From contig OY970822.1 of the NCBI GenBank assembly GCA_963853835.1, forward strand, positions 15,253,501 to 15,317,500: a DNA stretch of 64,000 nt, given 5' to 3'. The position numbers were made by a program, and so were the translations under genes. This document shows, piece after piece, positions 23,718 to 35,379 of the stretch. Source of the stretch: Calendula officinalis (taxonomy: Eukaryota; Streptophyta; Magnoliopsida; Asterales; Asteraceae). Numbering within the stretch: the stretch's first letter is position 1; the number at the start of each line of letters is the position of its first letter. Under the pieces are notes generated by a model. The model was not told the origin of the DNA, searched no databases, and saw only the letters and a program-made list of their open reading frames with translations.

Positions 23718-25187
23718 GTGCAAGTTTGTAACCTTTGTCTTAATGATACGAGCTATAGTGGCCTTTCTAGATGGGCATGTAGGTAACCAACCCCATAAAA
23801 ACAGCTTATGTAACCCTTGGTATAGTTTTATGAAAAACTCTTAATAGCGTCTCCTAGTAAAGAACACTTTGTCTTTACTTCTTGGGTAACGTTGTTAGGC
23901 TTATCCCTTGCAGCACGATATTTGTGATAGCGAATACGAACATGGTAGAAATTATCAACTCCTGTATTCGAAATCGTTTTATGACTTCTTGATTCAAACT
24001 GCTGTGATAAACGACAAAGAACAGATCAGTTCGTTTGGGCACGCCGTGCACTTGCCAGTTTCTTATCAAGTCAAAGGACCTATAAATATCTCTCCTAAAG
24101 AGGAGGTGCAATTGCCATCTTGTATATTTCGATTTAAAAATACAACTTCCTTTGTACCCAGTCATCGTATCCTAAACCAAATACCTCAGGCTTAAGGACA
24201 ATCCTAGTGAACAATACTTTTGAACTTTTCAACCACGAAATATTGTCACGGTGGTCAATCCAATATTCGTTGAGCCTCCAACAGAATATCACCGATATTT
24301 GGTTTACACAAAACTTGTGTAGCTATCTTCAAAGAACTTCGAATCTACCACCAAATACCGCGATGAAGGTAACGTCCCATCAAGGTTCCCACCTAGACGA
24401 GTAGTCACGGATTTATACCTTTTTGAATAAATAGACTTTTATTCATGGATGATGTAAAACATACAAAGTCTGAATAAAAATGATACTAACTCATGTACTA
24501 TTCCTTACTGGACATAGATACTGAATTATTACTGGATCATTACTTATTCCTTTCGTTTGTGTTGATTACTTAATGATTCTTACAAACTTAATTGTAACTT
24601 TATCACTAAACCAATCATTTCTATTAAACTAAAGACATAAGACGAGTATTTAGGAATACTATTACTTTTGTCTTTGCTAGATATTGTTCTTGCAACAATC
24701 TAAAACATATTCTAGTCTTGCCTTTTATGTAATTCGGTAAACATAGGAGGATTGGAAATTAACTCCTTAGTTTCTTGAATTCATACAATTATCCTTGTAA
24801 CTAAAGCCTCTTTTAGTTACGTGATTTGTAGATATTCTTACTAGTTAAAGAAATTTCCTTAAATGACTATGTTATCCACTGAAGGGTTAACAACCTATTA
24901 GATATGCAATAATTAATCACAAGACTTGTGATCACGCTATTAGGTTTGCAATAATCTAATCAACGATCATTTATTATTTCTCTTAACTCTTTGGCTAACG
25001 ACTTGGTAAAACCTTGTTGTTAATGTCTTACTAACTTACTGAATTCACTAACATCTTTAATGAATTACGTTAGTCTTAGCTCCCACATGCTTTTATGGAA
25101 CTTAAGCATCTCTTAAACTACTACTTTGACCTAGTCAATAACTTGTAGTTTAATCTTTTAAGAATTCTATCAATAATTAAGATGATA
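23718..25187 (-). other. 3' untranslated region of gag-only copy 1
   Basis: Non-coding on the minus strand downstream of gag. The 700 bases nearest the polypurine tract are of balanced composition and well conserved in copy 2 (32927-33720), including a GGGCACG...CGTGCAC inverted motif near 24037. Frames of about 95 codons near 23875-24195 exist on both strands but are not kept in copy 2, so they are not taken as genes. Confidence 0.6.
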
Positions 25188-25620
25188 CTTTGGATTTGTG
25201 AATATCCAACATTCCTGTTTAGGGAATTATGATCTTTATTGATTACTGTATCTAACAAGTATGAAACACTTGAAATGATACTATCAATTCTTAAATTCAT
25301 TAGTATTCTTTTAAGAATTTTATTTAATGCCAAAGTCATTTACTTGGATTTCTTAAATATCCATTTATTCCTATAAGGGAATTATGACTTGATTAAATAT
25401 TGTAGTTATTACAAGTATAAGAGACTTGGAACAATACCTTTTAATTCTTAAAAGCTTTAATATAGTTTGTCCCTTTTAAGAGTCATTTAATGTCTAAGTC
25501 ATTTTACTTGGATTATACGAATATCCAATTATTCCTACTAGGGAATTATGACTTCATTAAAACCTTTACTACAAGTGTAAAAGACTTGTAATAATACTCT
25601 TTAAAGTCTATCTTGATTAT
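25188..25620 (-). repeat. Three degenerate ~160-bp tandem repeats in the trailer
   Basis: Units beginning near 25188, 25352 and 25511 each contain the order ACTTGGATT, GAATATCCAA..ATTCCT, AGGGAATTATGA and a CAAGTAT-AAA-GACTTG motif. The same array is present in copy 2 at about 34450-34870. No coding content. Confidence 0.65.
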
Positions 25621-26075
25621 ATCCAATATAATCATACTATATTAATACTAATACTTTAAAACTTTCTATCATAAGTAATGATTATTACTTAAGATGTTTT
25701 AACTAAGTTCAATAACCTTTGAACCTTATGCTTCTATAAAACTCTTAAATACTTTCATTAGAAAAACTTTCTAATTAGTAGTATCTAAATACCTTGAGCT
25801 ATCAAGACATTATTTATACAACAATCAAACAAATATAAATATAAACATGAAATATAAGTAAATCAAAACTTGACTTACAATCTAGTCATAAACCTTGACT
25901 AGTGTAATTATCACACATGCACACAATATAATTCAACCATGGATTCAAAATTTAATTAAAACCAAAATGAAACTTGTTTTAACAAAAATAAAATTATCCA
26001 AACAATAAAGTGAAATTGTTTAAAAACGAATCCACCAAAATACTGAATTATAAAAACTTGGTGCTCGTGGGATCA

Positions 26076-27086
26076 TCACCATCTCATGTTGGTCACTATC
26101 ACTTTCCATCTCCTCCTGCAATAAACGATTGCAAAAGTTAGATTACTCGTAACGTACTTTACAAGTATCTTAAAGTGATTAAGAAGTGTGGTTGTGTTAC
26201 CTGAGGAACTTGCGTTTCCTCCACTACCACTTGCACCCTTTGGACAATTTCTTTTCCAATGCCCAGCCTCACCACACTTGAAGCACCGGTTCTCGGTCCT
26301 CGCAGTGTTACGCTTAACCTTCTTGCCCTTTTGTTTGACACCTTTACCATTTGGCACTCCTTGGTTAGGATAGGTTTTACCCTTTCCTCTACCACCATGC
26401 CCTTTTCTCTTCTTCCCACCGCCACCGCCATTACCGATCAAGAGAACGTCCTTAGATTTGGTCCCCAAACTCAACTCAGCTGTCTTGAGCATGGAATGTA
26501 CCTCAGCAATAGATTTCTCCATATTATGCATGTTGTAGTTGACCACAAAAGACTTGTAGTCATCAGACAACGAGTTGAGTATAGTATCTGTTGCCATTTG
26601 CAACGGTATGGGGTGACCAATTCTAGTGAGGTGATCCATGTGTCCCTTCATTTTCATGACATGGGCACTCACCGGCGTTCCTTTGACCATATTGCAAGAG
26701 TTTAAGGCTCGATTGATGTCAAACCTCTCAGTGCGAGCTTGCTCTTGAAATGAATCCCTAAGTTGCTGGATCATCTCAAATGCAGGCACATCCATAAGTC
26801 CCGCTTGTAACTCAGGACTCATGGTGGCGAGCATCAGACAGCTCACATCGAGTGCATCACTGACATGCTTATCATAAGCTTGCCTCGTTTCAGCTCTGGC
26901 ATTAACAGCAGGGGTGTTTGGTACTGCTCTCTCCAAGACATACCACTTTCTCTCATGCCTGAGCACAATACGAAGATTGCGCTCCCAGTTGAGAAAGTTT
27001 GACCCAGTCAACTTGTCCTTTTCGAGGATTGAGCGAAGTGAGAGATTATTGGTACTTGTTGTCGCAATCACGTTTGTTGCTGCCAT
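26076..27086 (-). CDS. gag protein of the gag-only element, copy 1
   Basis: An intact frame encodes a 336-residue plant copia Gag. The start MAATNVIATTSTNN (ATG at 27086) is followed by LRSILEKDKLTGSNFLNWER, the capsid N-terminal block, and then the UBN2-type region (LDVSCLMLATMSPELQ, MIQQLRDSF, LNSLSDDYKSFVVNY). A basic Gly/Lys linker precedes one zinc knuckle, CFKCGEAGHWKRNC. The product should assemble particles and package RNA of this and related elements in the cytoplasm. The C-terminal 40 residues after NASSSG may come from an unspliced intron (GT-AG, 26116-26200). A longer start uses a non-ATG codon and is not preferred. It is nearly identical to the copy-2 Gag. Confidence 0.85.
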   Translation of the reverse strand: MAATNVIATTSTNNLSLRSILEKDKLTGSNFLNWERNLRIVLRHERKWYVLERAVPNTPAVNARAETRQAYDKHVSDALDVSCLMLATMSPELQAGLMDVPAFEMIQQLRDSFQEQARTERFDINRALNSCNMVKGTPVSAHVMKMKGHMDHLTRIGHPIPLQMATDTILNSLSDDYKSFVVNYNMHNMEKSIAEVHSMLKTAELSLGTKSKDVLLIGNGGGGGKKRKGHGGRGKGKTYPNQGVPNGKGVKQKGKKVKRNTARTENRCFKCGEAGHWKRNCPKGASGSGGNASSSGNTTTLLNHFKILVKYVTSNLTFAIVYCRRRWKVIVTNMRW

Positions 27087-27397
27087 CCACAAATCAAACC
27101 CAGTTTAATTAGTAATCATCAATAAACATTCTCTAAAATATATTATAAACCCATAATTAATATTTTAGGCCTAGGATCCATATATCACATTCTCGCCGCA
27201 AGGTTTGGGCACTTCCCGACGAGACATGCTATTTCTGGTAGGTAACTTCCTAACCGATCGTATCAAGACTTGACACGATTCATAGGGGTCGTAGAATCTT
27301 TAGAATTATAACATATTACAACCTTGTACAATCTAATTGTACATTTCTAAGTTAGTAATAAAGTCTAGTATGTTTATTCTACTCAAGTACTTTTTGG

Positions 27398-27483
27398 GCC
27401 GGGACTCCCGATTATCACCAAAGTAGATCACATGCACCATCTAAGACAGTGCGATGTTCTGCGCCGGGACTCCCGATTATCAC
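27398..27483 (-). repeat. Duplicated leader motif CCGGGACTCCCGATTATC
   Basis: The motif occurs at 27398-27418 and again at 27463-27483 in an otherwise AT-rich leader, about 0.3-0.4 kb upstream of the gag start. Its core, CGGGA-one base-TCCCG, is an inverted repeat. Both copies are kept in the second element (36702-36722 and 36763-36783). Confidence 0.75.
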
Positions 27484-29129
27484 AGAACCCTACGCACCCT
27501 AACACTCGCAATGATTTGAATCCATATCTAAGGTTCTTTATCCTTACAATATGAATATCGTTTAACAAGTGAGGTGTTCCATTAGGTGGATAGTACTTAG
27601 ATCTAAGATTTTCTTGGGTTTGTTTAAGTCTTAAACTAAACTCAAACTTTTATTCCAATCTTAATCCTTGTTTAAAATGTGTGACTTGTGAATTGAAGAG
27701 TTCTACAAGATACCTTTTTAAAAACTTAAGAACTATTCTTTAAAACTTATAGTTTCAAAAATTTACACGATTTTACATGTATACCTAAAACGAGGTGTAC
27801 AAAACGTTTTACTAGGTTTTGTGAGAAACCTTATTTCTAATAAAACTTACTTGTTTTATATTACTTGAAAAACTTATAAAACTTATGTTAAACCTTTTAA
27901 AACTTTTATGATTCATGAACTTGAAACATAAACCTAGTTTAACACATCTAGTTTTTCATATGTCTAATAATGAAATTAAACATTTCTTATGACTTATTAG
28001 ATTCGACCAAAACTTATGTCTTAACGACATACTTACAAACTTAGTGATTTTCTTGCGTAGCTCCCAGTAGCTTCAACAACCATGATGAAACTTAAGCTAA
28101 CACAATCACCGGTTTATACTTGGTGAAAACTAATAAACTTATTATATAAAAAACTATATATAATAATTCTTAGTTTGTTTAAACCTATCTTATATTCAAC
28201 TTGAACTACTTAAATATAGGTCCTTGTTATTTTTACTTGATCATTAATCTAGTATATTACATAGCTTGTAAAATACTTATATTATACTTGTATATTTATC
28301 TAGTTATAACAACTTATAACTTTATACATCTTAATATATATAACTTTGTATATTTCTAGTTAATCATATAATTTCAACTTGTACAATTTCTAGTTATAAT
28401 GAAATCATAACTTTGTACTTTCTAGTTTTAATTATATTATAACTTATACAATAACTAATTATAATATTATCTTTAAAGATCAAAATAACATTACCCTTTT
28501 TAATTGTTCCATTTTATCTTGTATTTTAATGTATTCGTATATATATGTATATTTTATAATAAACTTGTAACATTCTAATAAGAATATTACATCTAGTTTA
28601 TACATGTGTATTTTAACTTAAACTAATTAAAATACGTATAAACTTATTATATCTTTTAAATTTCAATTTTACTTAATAATTAAAAATTATGAAAAATTAA
28701 ATACATATATATAAACACATAATTAAATACATCTTGTTAATTTTAGAACTTAAAAATTAACATCTTCTTTATCAATTCCCTAAATTAATTACATGAACCC
28801 TAATCTTGTTTTTGAACAATCAAAACTAGGATTTTGACTTTCTTGATCAAAGACATCATTTTATTTAAAAGATTAATTTCTTTTAATCAATCCTATCTAA
28901 ACAATAAACTTTGTTTAAATTCTAAGATAGATTATAACCTTTAATAAATTTATTTAAACTTTTTAAATTAAACCTTATAGACAATATAACTTTGTCTAAA
29001 TTACTAGGTTTAAATAACTAGCTTTAATAAATCTATCAAAATAATAATTAAACCTATTAGACATAAACTTGTCTAATTAACTAGGTTTTAGATTATTATC
29101 CTAATTAATACTTTTAAACTATTAAACTT

Positions 29130-29510
29130 AAACTAGTTTAATGTTCTAGGGTTCTTTAGGGTTTTCGAAAACTTTAAGGCTAGGAAACTTTTCCACCAAT
29201 TAAACTAGGCTAGTTTAATAAACTTGGTGTCCAAGTAACCTCTAGATTTTCGAAAAACCTAAGGGTCTAGGAAAGAATCCTTTTGATCAATTAAACAAAT
29301 CTTGTTTAATATACTTGATCCTAGGGTTTTCCTTGGTCACGAAAATTTAAGGGATTAAGGAAAGAATCCTTTTGATCAATTAAACATATCTTGTTTAATA
29401 TACTTGATCCTAGGGTTTTTTCTAGGTATTTTCAAAATTGCTAGGGTTTACTAGAAACCTTCTTGACCAATTAAACTTAGACTAGTTTAATGTTCTTGGT
29501 CTTAGGGTTC
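29130..29510 (-). repeat. Degenerate tandem repeats near the primer-binding site
   Basis: About four units of 80-120 bp contain AATTAAAC..TTGTTTAAT palindromes followed by ACTTGATCCTAGGGTTTT-like sequence. They lie within 500 bases of the primer-binding site, in the part of the leader missing from copy 2. Confidence 0.6.
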
Positions 29511-29620
29511 TTACCCTCTTTTTCGAAAAACATGAAGAAGAAGAAAGAATACTTGAAACAAAAAAACTTAAATTAAAGTAAACAAACAATCTTTGTTAAT
29601 CTAGTCTAGATCTCTAAACC

Positions 29621-29635
29621 AACGCTCTGATACCA
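29621..29635 (-). other. Primer-binding site of gag-only copy 1
   Basis: On the minus strand TGGTATCAGAGCGTT follows the 5' LTR after one base. It is the initiator tRNA-Met type. Confidence 0.9.
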
Positions 29636-29636
29636 C

Positions 29637-30759
29637 TGAAGGGTTTCATTGTACACTGATCGACCACTTGGGTCAACCACCTAGTATACTTGGTTCGACC
29701 ATACTGACCAAGAACATGAACTTATTCTTGACCGGTTAAAACCAACTAGCTGATTTAATCCCTAAATGCGGAACTGGGATTAAACCTAATCCTTAAACCC
29801 TAAAGGATTGGGATGTTGGAGAACTAGATTAGGTTAACAAGAAAGAAACCTTGTTCGAAGAACTCGAACACACACATACTTGTGTGTTCGTCGACTACTA
29901 CCAAGAACCCCTGGGGTTCTTGGTTCGACTTCAAACAAGAGGAGAGGAAGAAAGAGTGTTCCATGAATCATACCTTAGGTTAATGCTTAAGATAAATCCA
30001 CTGATGATGAACACGACGAACGATCCTCTAGATGATCACTTGCAATGAACTTGGATCTTCGAAACTCGAAGAACACGAAGAACGAACGAAGAACACGAAG
30101 AACACAAGCTTGTGTTCTTGGTGTTTCGGCCGATCGAAGGGAGTAGGGGAGGGAGGGAATTCGTATGGTGATCAAGGGGTTTTAGGGTTACCCTAAGCCT
30201 CTTATTTATATACAAATAAGTTACGCTTAGAACCCTTCTAGTTTAATTAATATTAGAACTTTAATTAAACTTCATTTTAACAATTTCATCCCTTATAGTT
30301 TAACTAGTTTATTATTATTGCACTTAACTATCAAATGTCTAGTATTAACACACTATAATTTCGGTACCCATATACACGAAATTACACACTTGTATTTATA
30401 CTTTTAATAGTTAATTATATAATAACCATTATATAATTTACACAATAATATTATCCAATTACTATATGATTTAATAACTTTAAATCATATCATGGATAAC
30501 CTTTAATTAACACATTGTAATTTACTCAACTAGTAAATGTACAACTACTTGTATTAATTAGTTAGTTAAACTAATCTAGTAATAAGTTAAACATAACTTA
30601 ATACTTAACTGATTCATAATGACTATTATGAATCATTCCTCTTCGTAGTATCGTTGCATAACTTGCTCGTATTACATGCACTCACCGGTGTGACCTTAAG
30701 TGTTTCGTAGGCATGGATGTATCATCATAGGTTGACTAACTGTGCACATAATTCCTTCA
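29637..30759 (-). repeat. 5' LTR of gag-only copy 1
   Basis: 1123 bp, the same length as its partner, with TG...CA ends. It is followed on the plus strand by the duplicated TTACT. Confidence 0.9.
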
Positions 30760-30764
30760 TTACT

Positions 30765-31632
30765 TTGTGTAATATGTTGGGCGGTGGACGTGGGAGTACA
30801 AGGCGGAGGAGTGGTATGGACCGTGGTGGTGAAGCTGGGTCATGGACTCATTTAGGGGTGTCATGATCACCTTCATCGGCCTCATTCCCTAATGGCCTAA
30901 GGGGGAATGACGCACTTTGATTTGTTTGGATTGTATTGATATCTCGTTGATTCATGATGTGGTATTGTCTGTCAGTTACGGTGGTTACGTGATGAAGCCT
31001 GTTGGTTATTGATTTGGTGATTGGTTCTCGATTGTGTTTTTTATCTGGCGAACTCTTGTTGATTCTTGCGATGAAGTTGTATTCTCCGTGTCAGTCATCC
31101 AGTAAGTCTCGTTGATCCCGGATAGGTGTTGATACTCGGCATGTCAGATTCTCGGTAAATCTCATGTTAAGTTGCAAAGTTTCCCGGTCAGTATGTATTG
31201 ACTTGTTCATGCTATAATGTGAATTCCCTGAATTGTTTTATATCATTTATATGCTTTATTCTTTTGTTTTGTATATAATGATAGTATTATTTTGTGCTTT
31301 ATGAACTCACTAAGATCGTTGTAGCTTACCCGTTTAGTGGACAAACATTTTACAGGAAAAGATAAGAGAAAGCAGATAGGATCTTGAAGTTGATCAGAGG
31401 CTTAGAAGTTCTAATTCTGGTATACATTTAGGTATGCAGAAATTGAGTAGTTTTGTATTTTGATTGTAGTTAGTTGGTTTGTATCCATAGTAATTGTTGG
31501 TATGTAGCAAGATCTTGGTTCGGTTGCTATCTTTTGTATAATCATTATCGGATTCGAATAGTTTATTGTAATTAGATGGTTATTGGAATGTTGTCAGTTT
31601 TGATTGGCGGGTATTTTGACCCGGTCGTTACA
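30765..31632 (+). repeat. gypsy 3' LTR, right part
   Basis: It continues the gypsy LTR after the duplicated TTACT and ends GGTCGTTACA, the inverse of its TGTAAC start. Copia reverse transcriptase sequence begins at the next base. Confidence 0.75.
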
Positions 31633-31784
31633 GTAGCTCACAAGAATTTTACAATCTATCAAATGGATGTAAAAACTGCATTTCTTAATGGTATTCTCAG
31701 TGAAGAAGTTTTCGTTCATCAACCAGAAGGATTTGTCGATCCACACTTGCCTAACCATGTCTACATCCTTGATAAAGCGTTATA
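31633..31784 (+). pseudogene. Fragment of copia reverse transcriptase
   Basis: It encodes VAHKNFTIYQMDVKTAFLNG ... VYILDKALYE, the finger/palm part of copia reverse transcriptase with the first catalytic Asp (MDVKTAFLNG). It is cut at 31785 by insertion of gag-only copy 2. The YVDD motif region is absent from the window, lost with the deletion that removed the right end of copy 2. Confidence 0.85.
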
Positions 31785-32915
31785 TGAAGGGTTTCACATG
31801 ACACTGATCGATCACTTGGGTCAACCTCCTAGTTGACTTGGTTCGACCATACTGACCAAGAACATGAACTTGTTCTTGACCGGTTAAAACCAACTAGCTG
31901 ATTTAATCCCTAAATGCGGAACTGGGATTAAACCTAATCCTTAAACCCTAAAGGATTTGGATGTTGGAGAACTAGATTAGGTTAACAAGAAAGAAACCTT
32001 GTTCAAAGAACTCGAACACACACATACTTGTGTGTTCATCGACTACTACCAAGAACCCTAGGGTTCTTGGTTCGACTTCGAACAAGAGGAGAGGAAGAAA
32101 GAGTGTTCCATGAATCATACCTTAGGTTAATGCTTAAGATAAGTCCACTGATGATGAACACGACGAACGATCCTCTAGATGATCACTTGCAACGATCTTG
32201 GATCTTCGAAACCCGAGGAACACGAAGAACGAACGAAGAACACGAAGAACGAAGAACACCAAGTGGTGGTGTTCTTGTTTCGGCCGAAAGGGGTAAAGGG
32301 GCAAGGGTTTTCGGCTTGTGTAGGTGTCCCCTAATAAGTGATGCCTAAGCCCTCTATTTATAATAGATGGACTTTCACTTAGGGCCCTTCTAGTTTAATT
32401 AAGATTAATCTCTTAATTAAACTTACCCTTTTACACTTTCATCCCTTATAGTTTAACTAGTTTATTATCATTGTACTTAACTATCAAATGTCTAGTATTA
32501 ACACACTATAATTTCGGTACCCATATACACGAAATATATAGACTTGTATTTATACTTTTAATAGTTAATTATATAATAACCTTTATATAATTTATACAAT
32601 AATATTATCCAATTACTATATGATTTAATAGCTTTAAATCATATTATGGATAACCTTTAATTAACACATTGTATATATACTCAACTAGTAAATGAACAAC
32701 TACTTGTATTAATTAGTTAGTTAAACTAATCTAGTAATAAGTTAAACTTAACTTAATACTTAACTGATTCATAATGACTATTATGAATCATTCCTCTTTG
32801 TAGTATCGTTGCATAACTTGTTCGTATTACATGTACTCACCGGTGTGACCCTTAAGTGTTTCGTAGGCATGGATGTATCATCATAGGTTGACTGACTGTG
32901 CACATAATTCCTTCA
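31785..32915 (-). repeat. 3' LTR of gag-only copy 2
   Basis: About 1131 bp with TGAAGG...CCTTCA ends. It is more diverged from the copy-1 LTRs than those are from each other, mainly at about 32260-32400, so copy 2 belongs to a slightly different subgroup or is older. Confidence 0.85.
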
Positions 32916-35088
32916 GACTCCCACGTGTGCAAGTTTGTAACCTTTGTCTTAATGATACGAGCTACAGTGGCCTTCTAGATGGGCATGTAGGTAACCAACC
33001 CCATAAAAACAGCTTATGTAACCCTTGGTATAGTTTTATGAAAAACTCTTAATAGCGTCTCCTAGTAAAGAACACTCTGTCTTTACTTCTTGGGTTACGT
33101 TGTTAGGCTTATCCCTTGTAGCACGATATTTGTGATAACGAATACGAGCATGGTAGAAATTATCAACTCCTGTATTCGAAATCATTTTATGACTTCTTGA
33201 TTCAAACTGCTGTGATAAACGACAAAGAACAGATCAGTTCGTTTGGGCACGGCCGTGCACTTGCCAGTTTCTTATCAAGTCAAAGGACCTATAAATATCT
33301 CTCCTAAAGAGGAGGTACAATTTCCATCTTGTATATTTCGATTTAAAAAATACAACTTCCTTTGTACGCAGTATCGCCTCGTATGACAAACGTATTTCAG
33401 AATTGTCTGAGTTGAACCAAAGCACATTAGTCATCGTATCCTAAACCAAATACCTCATGCTTAAGGACAATCCTAGTGAACAATACTTTTGAACTTTTCA
33501 ACCACGAAGTATTGTCACGGTGGTCAATCCAATATTCGTTGAGCCTCCAACAGAATATCACCGATATTTGGTTTACACAAAACTTGTGTAGCTATCTTCG
33601 AAGAACTTTCGAATCTACCACCAAATACCGCGATGACGTTAACGTCCCATCAAGGTTCCCACCTAGACGGGTAGTCACGGATTTTGTATCTTATTGAATA
33701 AATAGACTTTTATTCATGGATCTTGTAAAACATACAAAGTCTGAATAAAAATGATACTAACTCAAGTATTATTCCTCACTGGACATAGATATTGAATTAT
33801 TACTGGATCATTACTTATTCCTTTCGTTCGTGTTGATTACTTAATGATTCTTACAAACTTAATTGTAACTTTATCACAAAACCAATCATTTCTATTAAAC
33901 TAAAGACATAAGACGAGTATTTAGGAATACAATTACTTTTGTCTTTGCTAGATATTGATCTTGCAACAATCTAGAACATATTCTAGTCTTGCCTTTTATG
34001 TAATTCGGTAAACATAGGAGGATTGGAAATTAACTCCTTAGTTTCTTGAATTCATAAAATTATCCTTGTAACTAAAGCTTTCTCTTAGTTACTTGATTTG
34101 TAGATATTCTTACTAGTTAAAGAAATTTCCTTAAATGATTGTGTTATCCACTGAAGTGTTAACAACCTATTAGATATGCAATAATTAATCACAAGACTTA
34201 TGATCACGCTATTAGGTTTGCAATAATCTAATCAACGATCATTTATTATTTCTCTTAACTCTTTGGCTAACGACTTGGTAAAACCTTGTTGTTAATGTCT
34301 TACTAACTTACTGAATTCACTAACATATCTAATGAATTACGTTAGTCTTAGCTCCCACTTACTTTTATGGAACTTGAGCATCTCTTAAACTACTACTTTG
34401 ACCTAGTCAATAACTTGTAGTTTAATCTTTTAATAATTGAGATCATCCTTTGGAATTGCGAATATCCAACATTCCTTTTAAGGGAATCATGATCTTTATT
34501 GATTACTGTATCTAGCAGGTATAAAACACTTGAAATGATACTATCAATTCTTAAACATATTAGTATTCTTTAAGAACTTTATTTAATGCCAAAGTCATTA
34601 CTTGGATTTGTCAAATATCCATTATTCCTATAAGGGAATTATGACTTGATTAAATGTTGTATTCATTACAAGTATAAAAGACTTGCAATAATACCTTTTA
34701 ATTATTAAAAAACTTTAATATAGTTTTGTCCCTTTTAAGAGTCGTTTAATGTCTAAGTCATTTTACTTGAATTATACGAATATCCAATTATTCCTATTAG
34801 GGAATTATGACTTCATTAAATACTTTACTACAAGTATAAAAGACTTGTAATAATACTTCTTAAATTCTATCTTGATTATATCCAATATAATCACACTATA
34901 TTAATACTAATACTTTAAAATTTCTATCATAAGTAATGACTATTACTTAAGATGTTTTAATTAGGTTCAATAACTTTTGAACCTTATGCTTCCATAAAAC
35001 TCTTAAATACTTTCATTAGAAAAACTTTCTAATTACTAGCATCCAAGTACCTTGAGCTATCAAGACATCATTTATACAACAATCAAAC

Positions 35089-35091
<3 letters not shown>

Positions 35092-35143
<52 letters not shown>
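35092..35143. repeat. (TA)n microsatellite, about 26 units
   Basis: A pure TA run in the trailer of copy 2. The same place in copy 1 (about 25828-25845) has only AAATATAAATATAAAC, so the array expanded after the copies separated. Confidence 0.95.
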
Positions 35144-35146
<3 letters not shown>

Positions 35147-35379
35147 ATGAAATATAAGTAAATCAAGACTTGACTTACAATTTAGTCATAAACCTTGACT
35201 AGTGTAATTATCACACATGCACACAATATAATTCAACCATGGATTCTATAATTGATTAAAACCAAAAATAAAACTTGTTTTAACAAAATAAAATTATCCA
35301 AACAATAAAGTAAAATTGTTTAAAACGAATCCACAAAAAATACTGAATTATAAAAAAAAACTTGGTGCTCGTGGGATCA

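Larger units (their letters stand above)
22584..30759 (-). mobile_element. Complete gag-only LTR retrotransposon (TR-GAG type), copy 1
   Basis: This is an 8176-bp element on the minus strand. The two 1123-bp LTRs have ends TGAAGG ... CCTTCA, the target-site duplication TTACT (22579-22583 and 30760-30764) is perfect, and primer-binding site and polypurine tract sit in the correct places. The 5.9-kb interior encodes only gag (26076-27086); no protease, integrase, reverse transcriptase or RNase H motif is visible on either strand. The rest is AT-rich leader (about 2.5 kb) and trailer (about 2.4 kb). It must use enzymes of an autonomous copia partner, as described for TR-GAG elements. The LTRs differ at roughly two dozen positions (about 2%, counted by eye), so the insertion is recent. 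Confidence 0.85.
17983..31632 (+). mobile_element. 5'-truncated Ty3/gypsy (Tekay-like chromovirus) element in the copia element
   Basis: Plus-strand order: gag remnant, zinc knuckle, aspartic protease remnant, a strongly decayed stretch, the terminal pol peptide, polypurine tract and 3' LTR (20870-22583 plus 30765-31632). The LTR is interrupted by the gag-only element. The 5' LTR and start of gag are missing at the junction with copia integrase near 17960-17983. The element ends at GGTCGTTACA directly against copia reverse transcriptase. The gag and pol-end motifs fit the Tekay/Del group; this is inference from motif similarity. Confidence 0.75.

Noticed and set aside
23875..24195. Overlapping ~95-codon frames on both strands in the gag-only trailer
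   Set aside because: The frames are broken in copy 2 at 33110-33440 although the DNA is conserved, so the DNA rather than a peptide is maintained.
26188..26705. Plus-strand frames opposite the gag genes
   Set aside because: They are antisense shadows of a conserved minus-strand gag with zinc knuckle.
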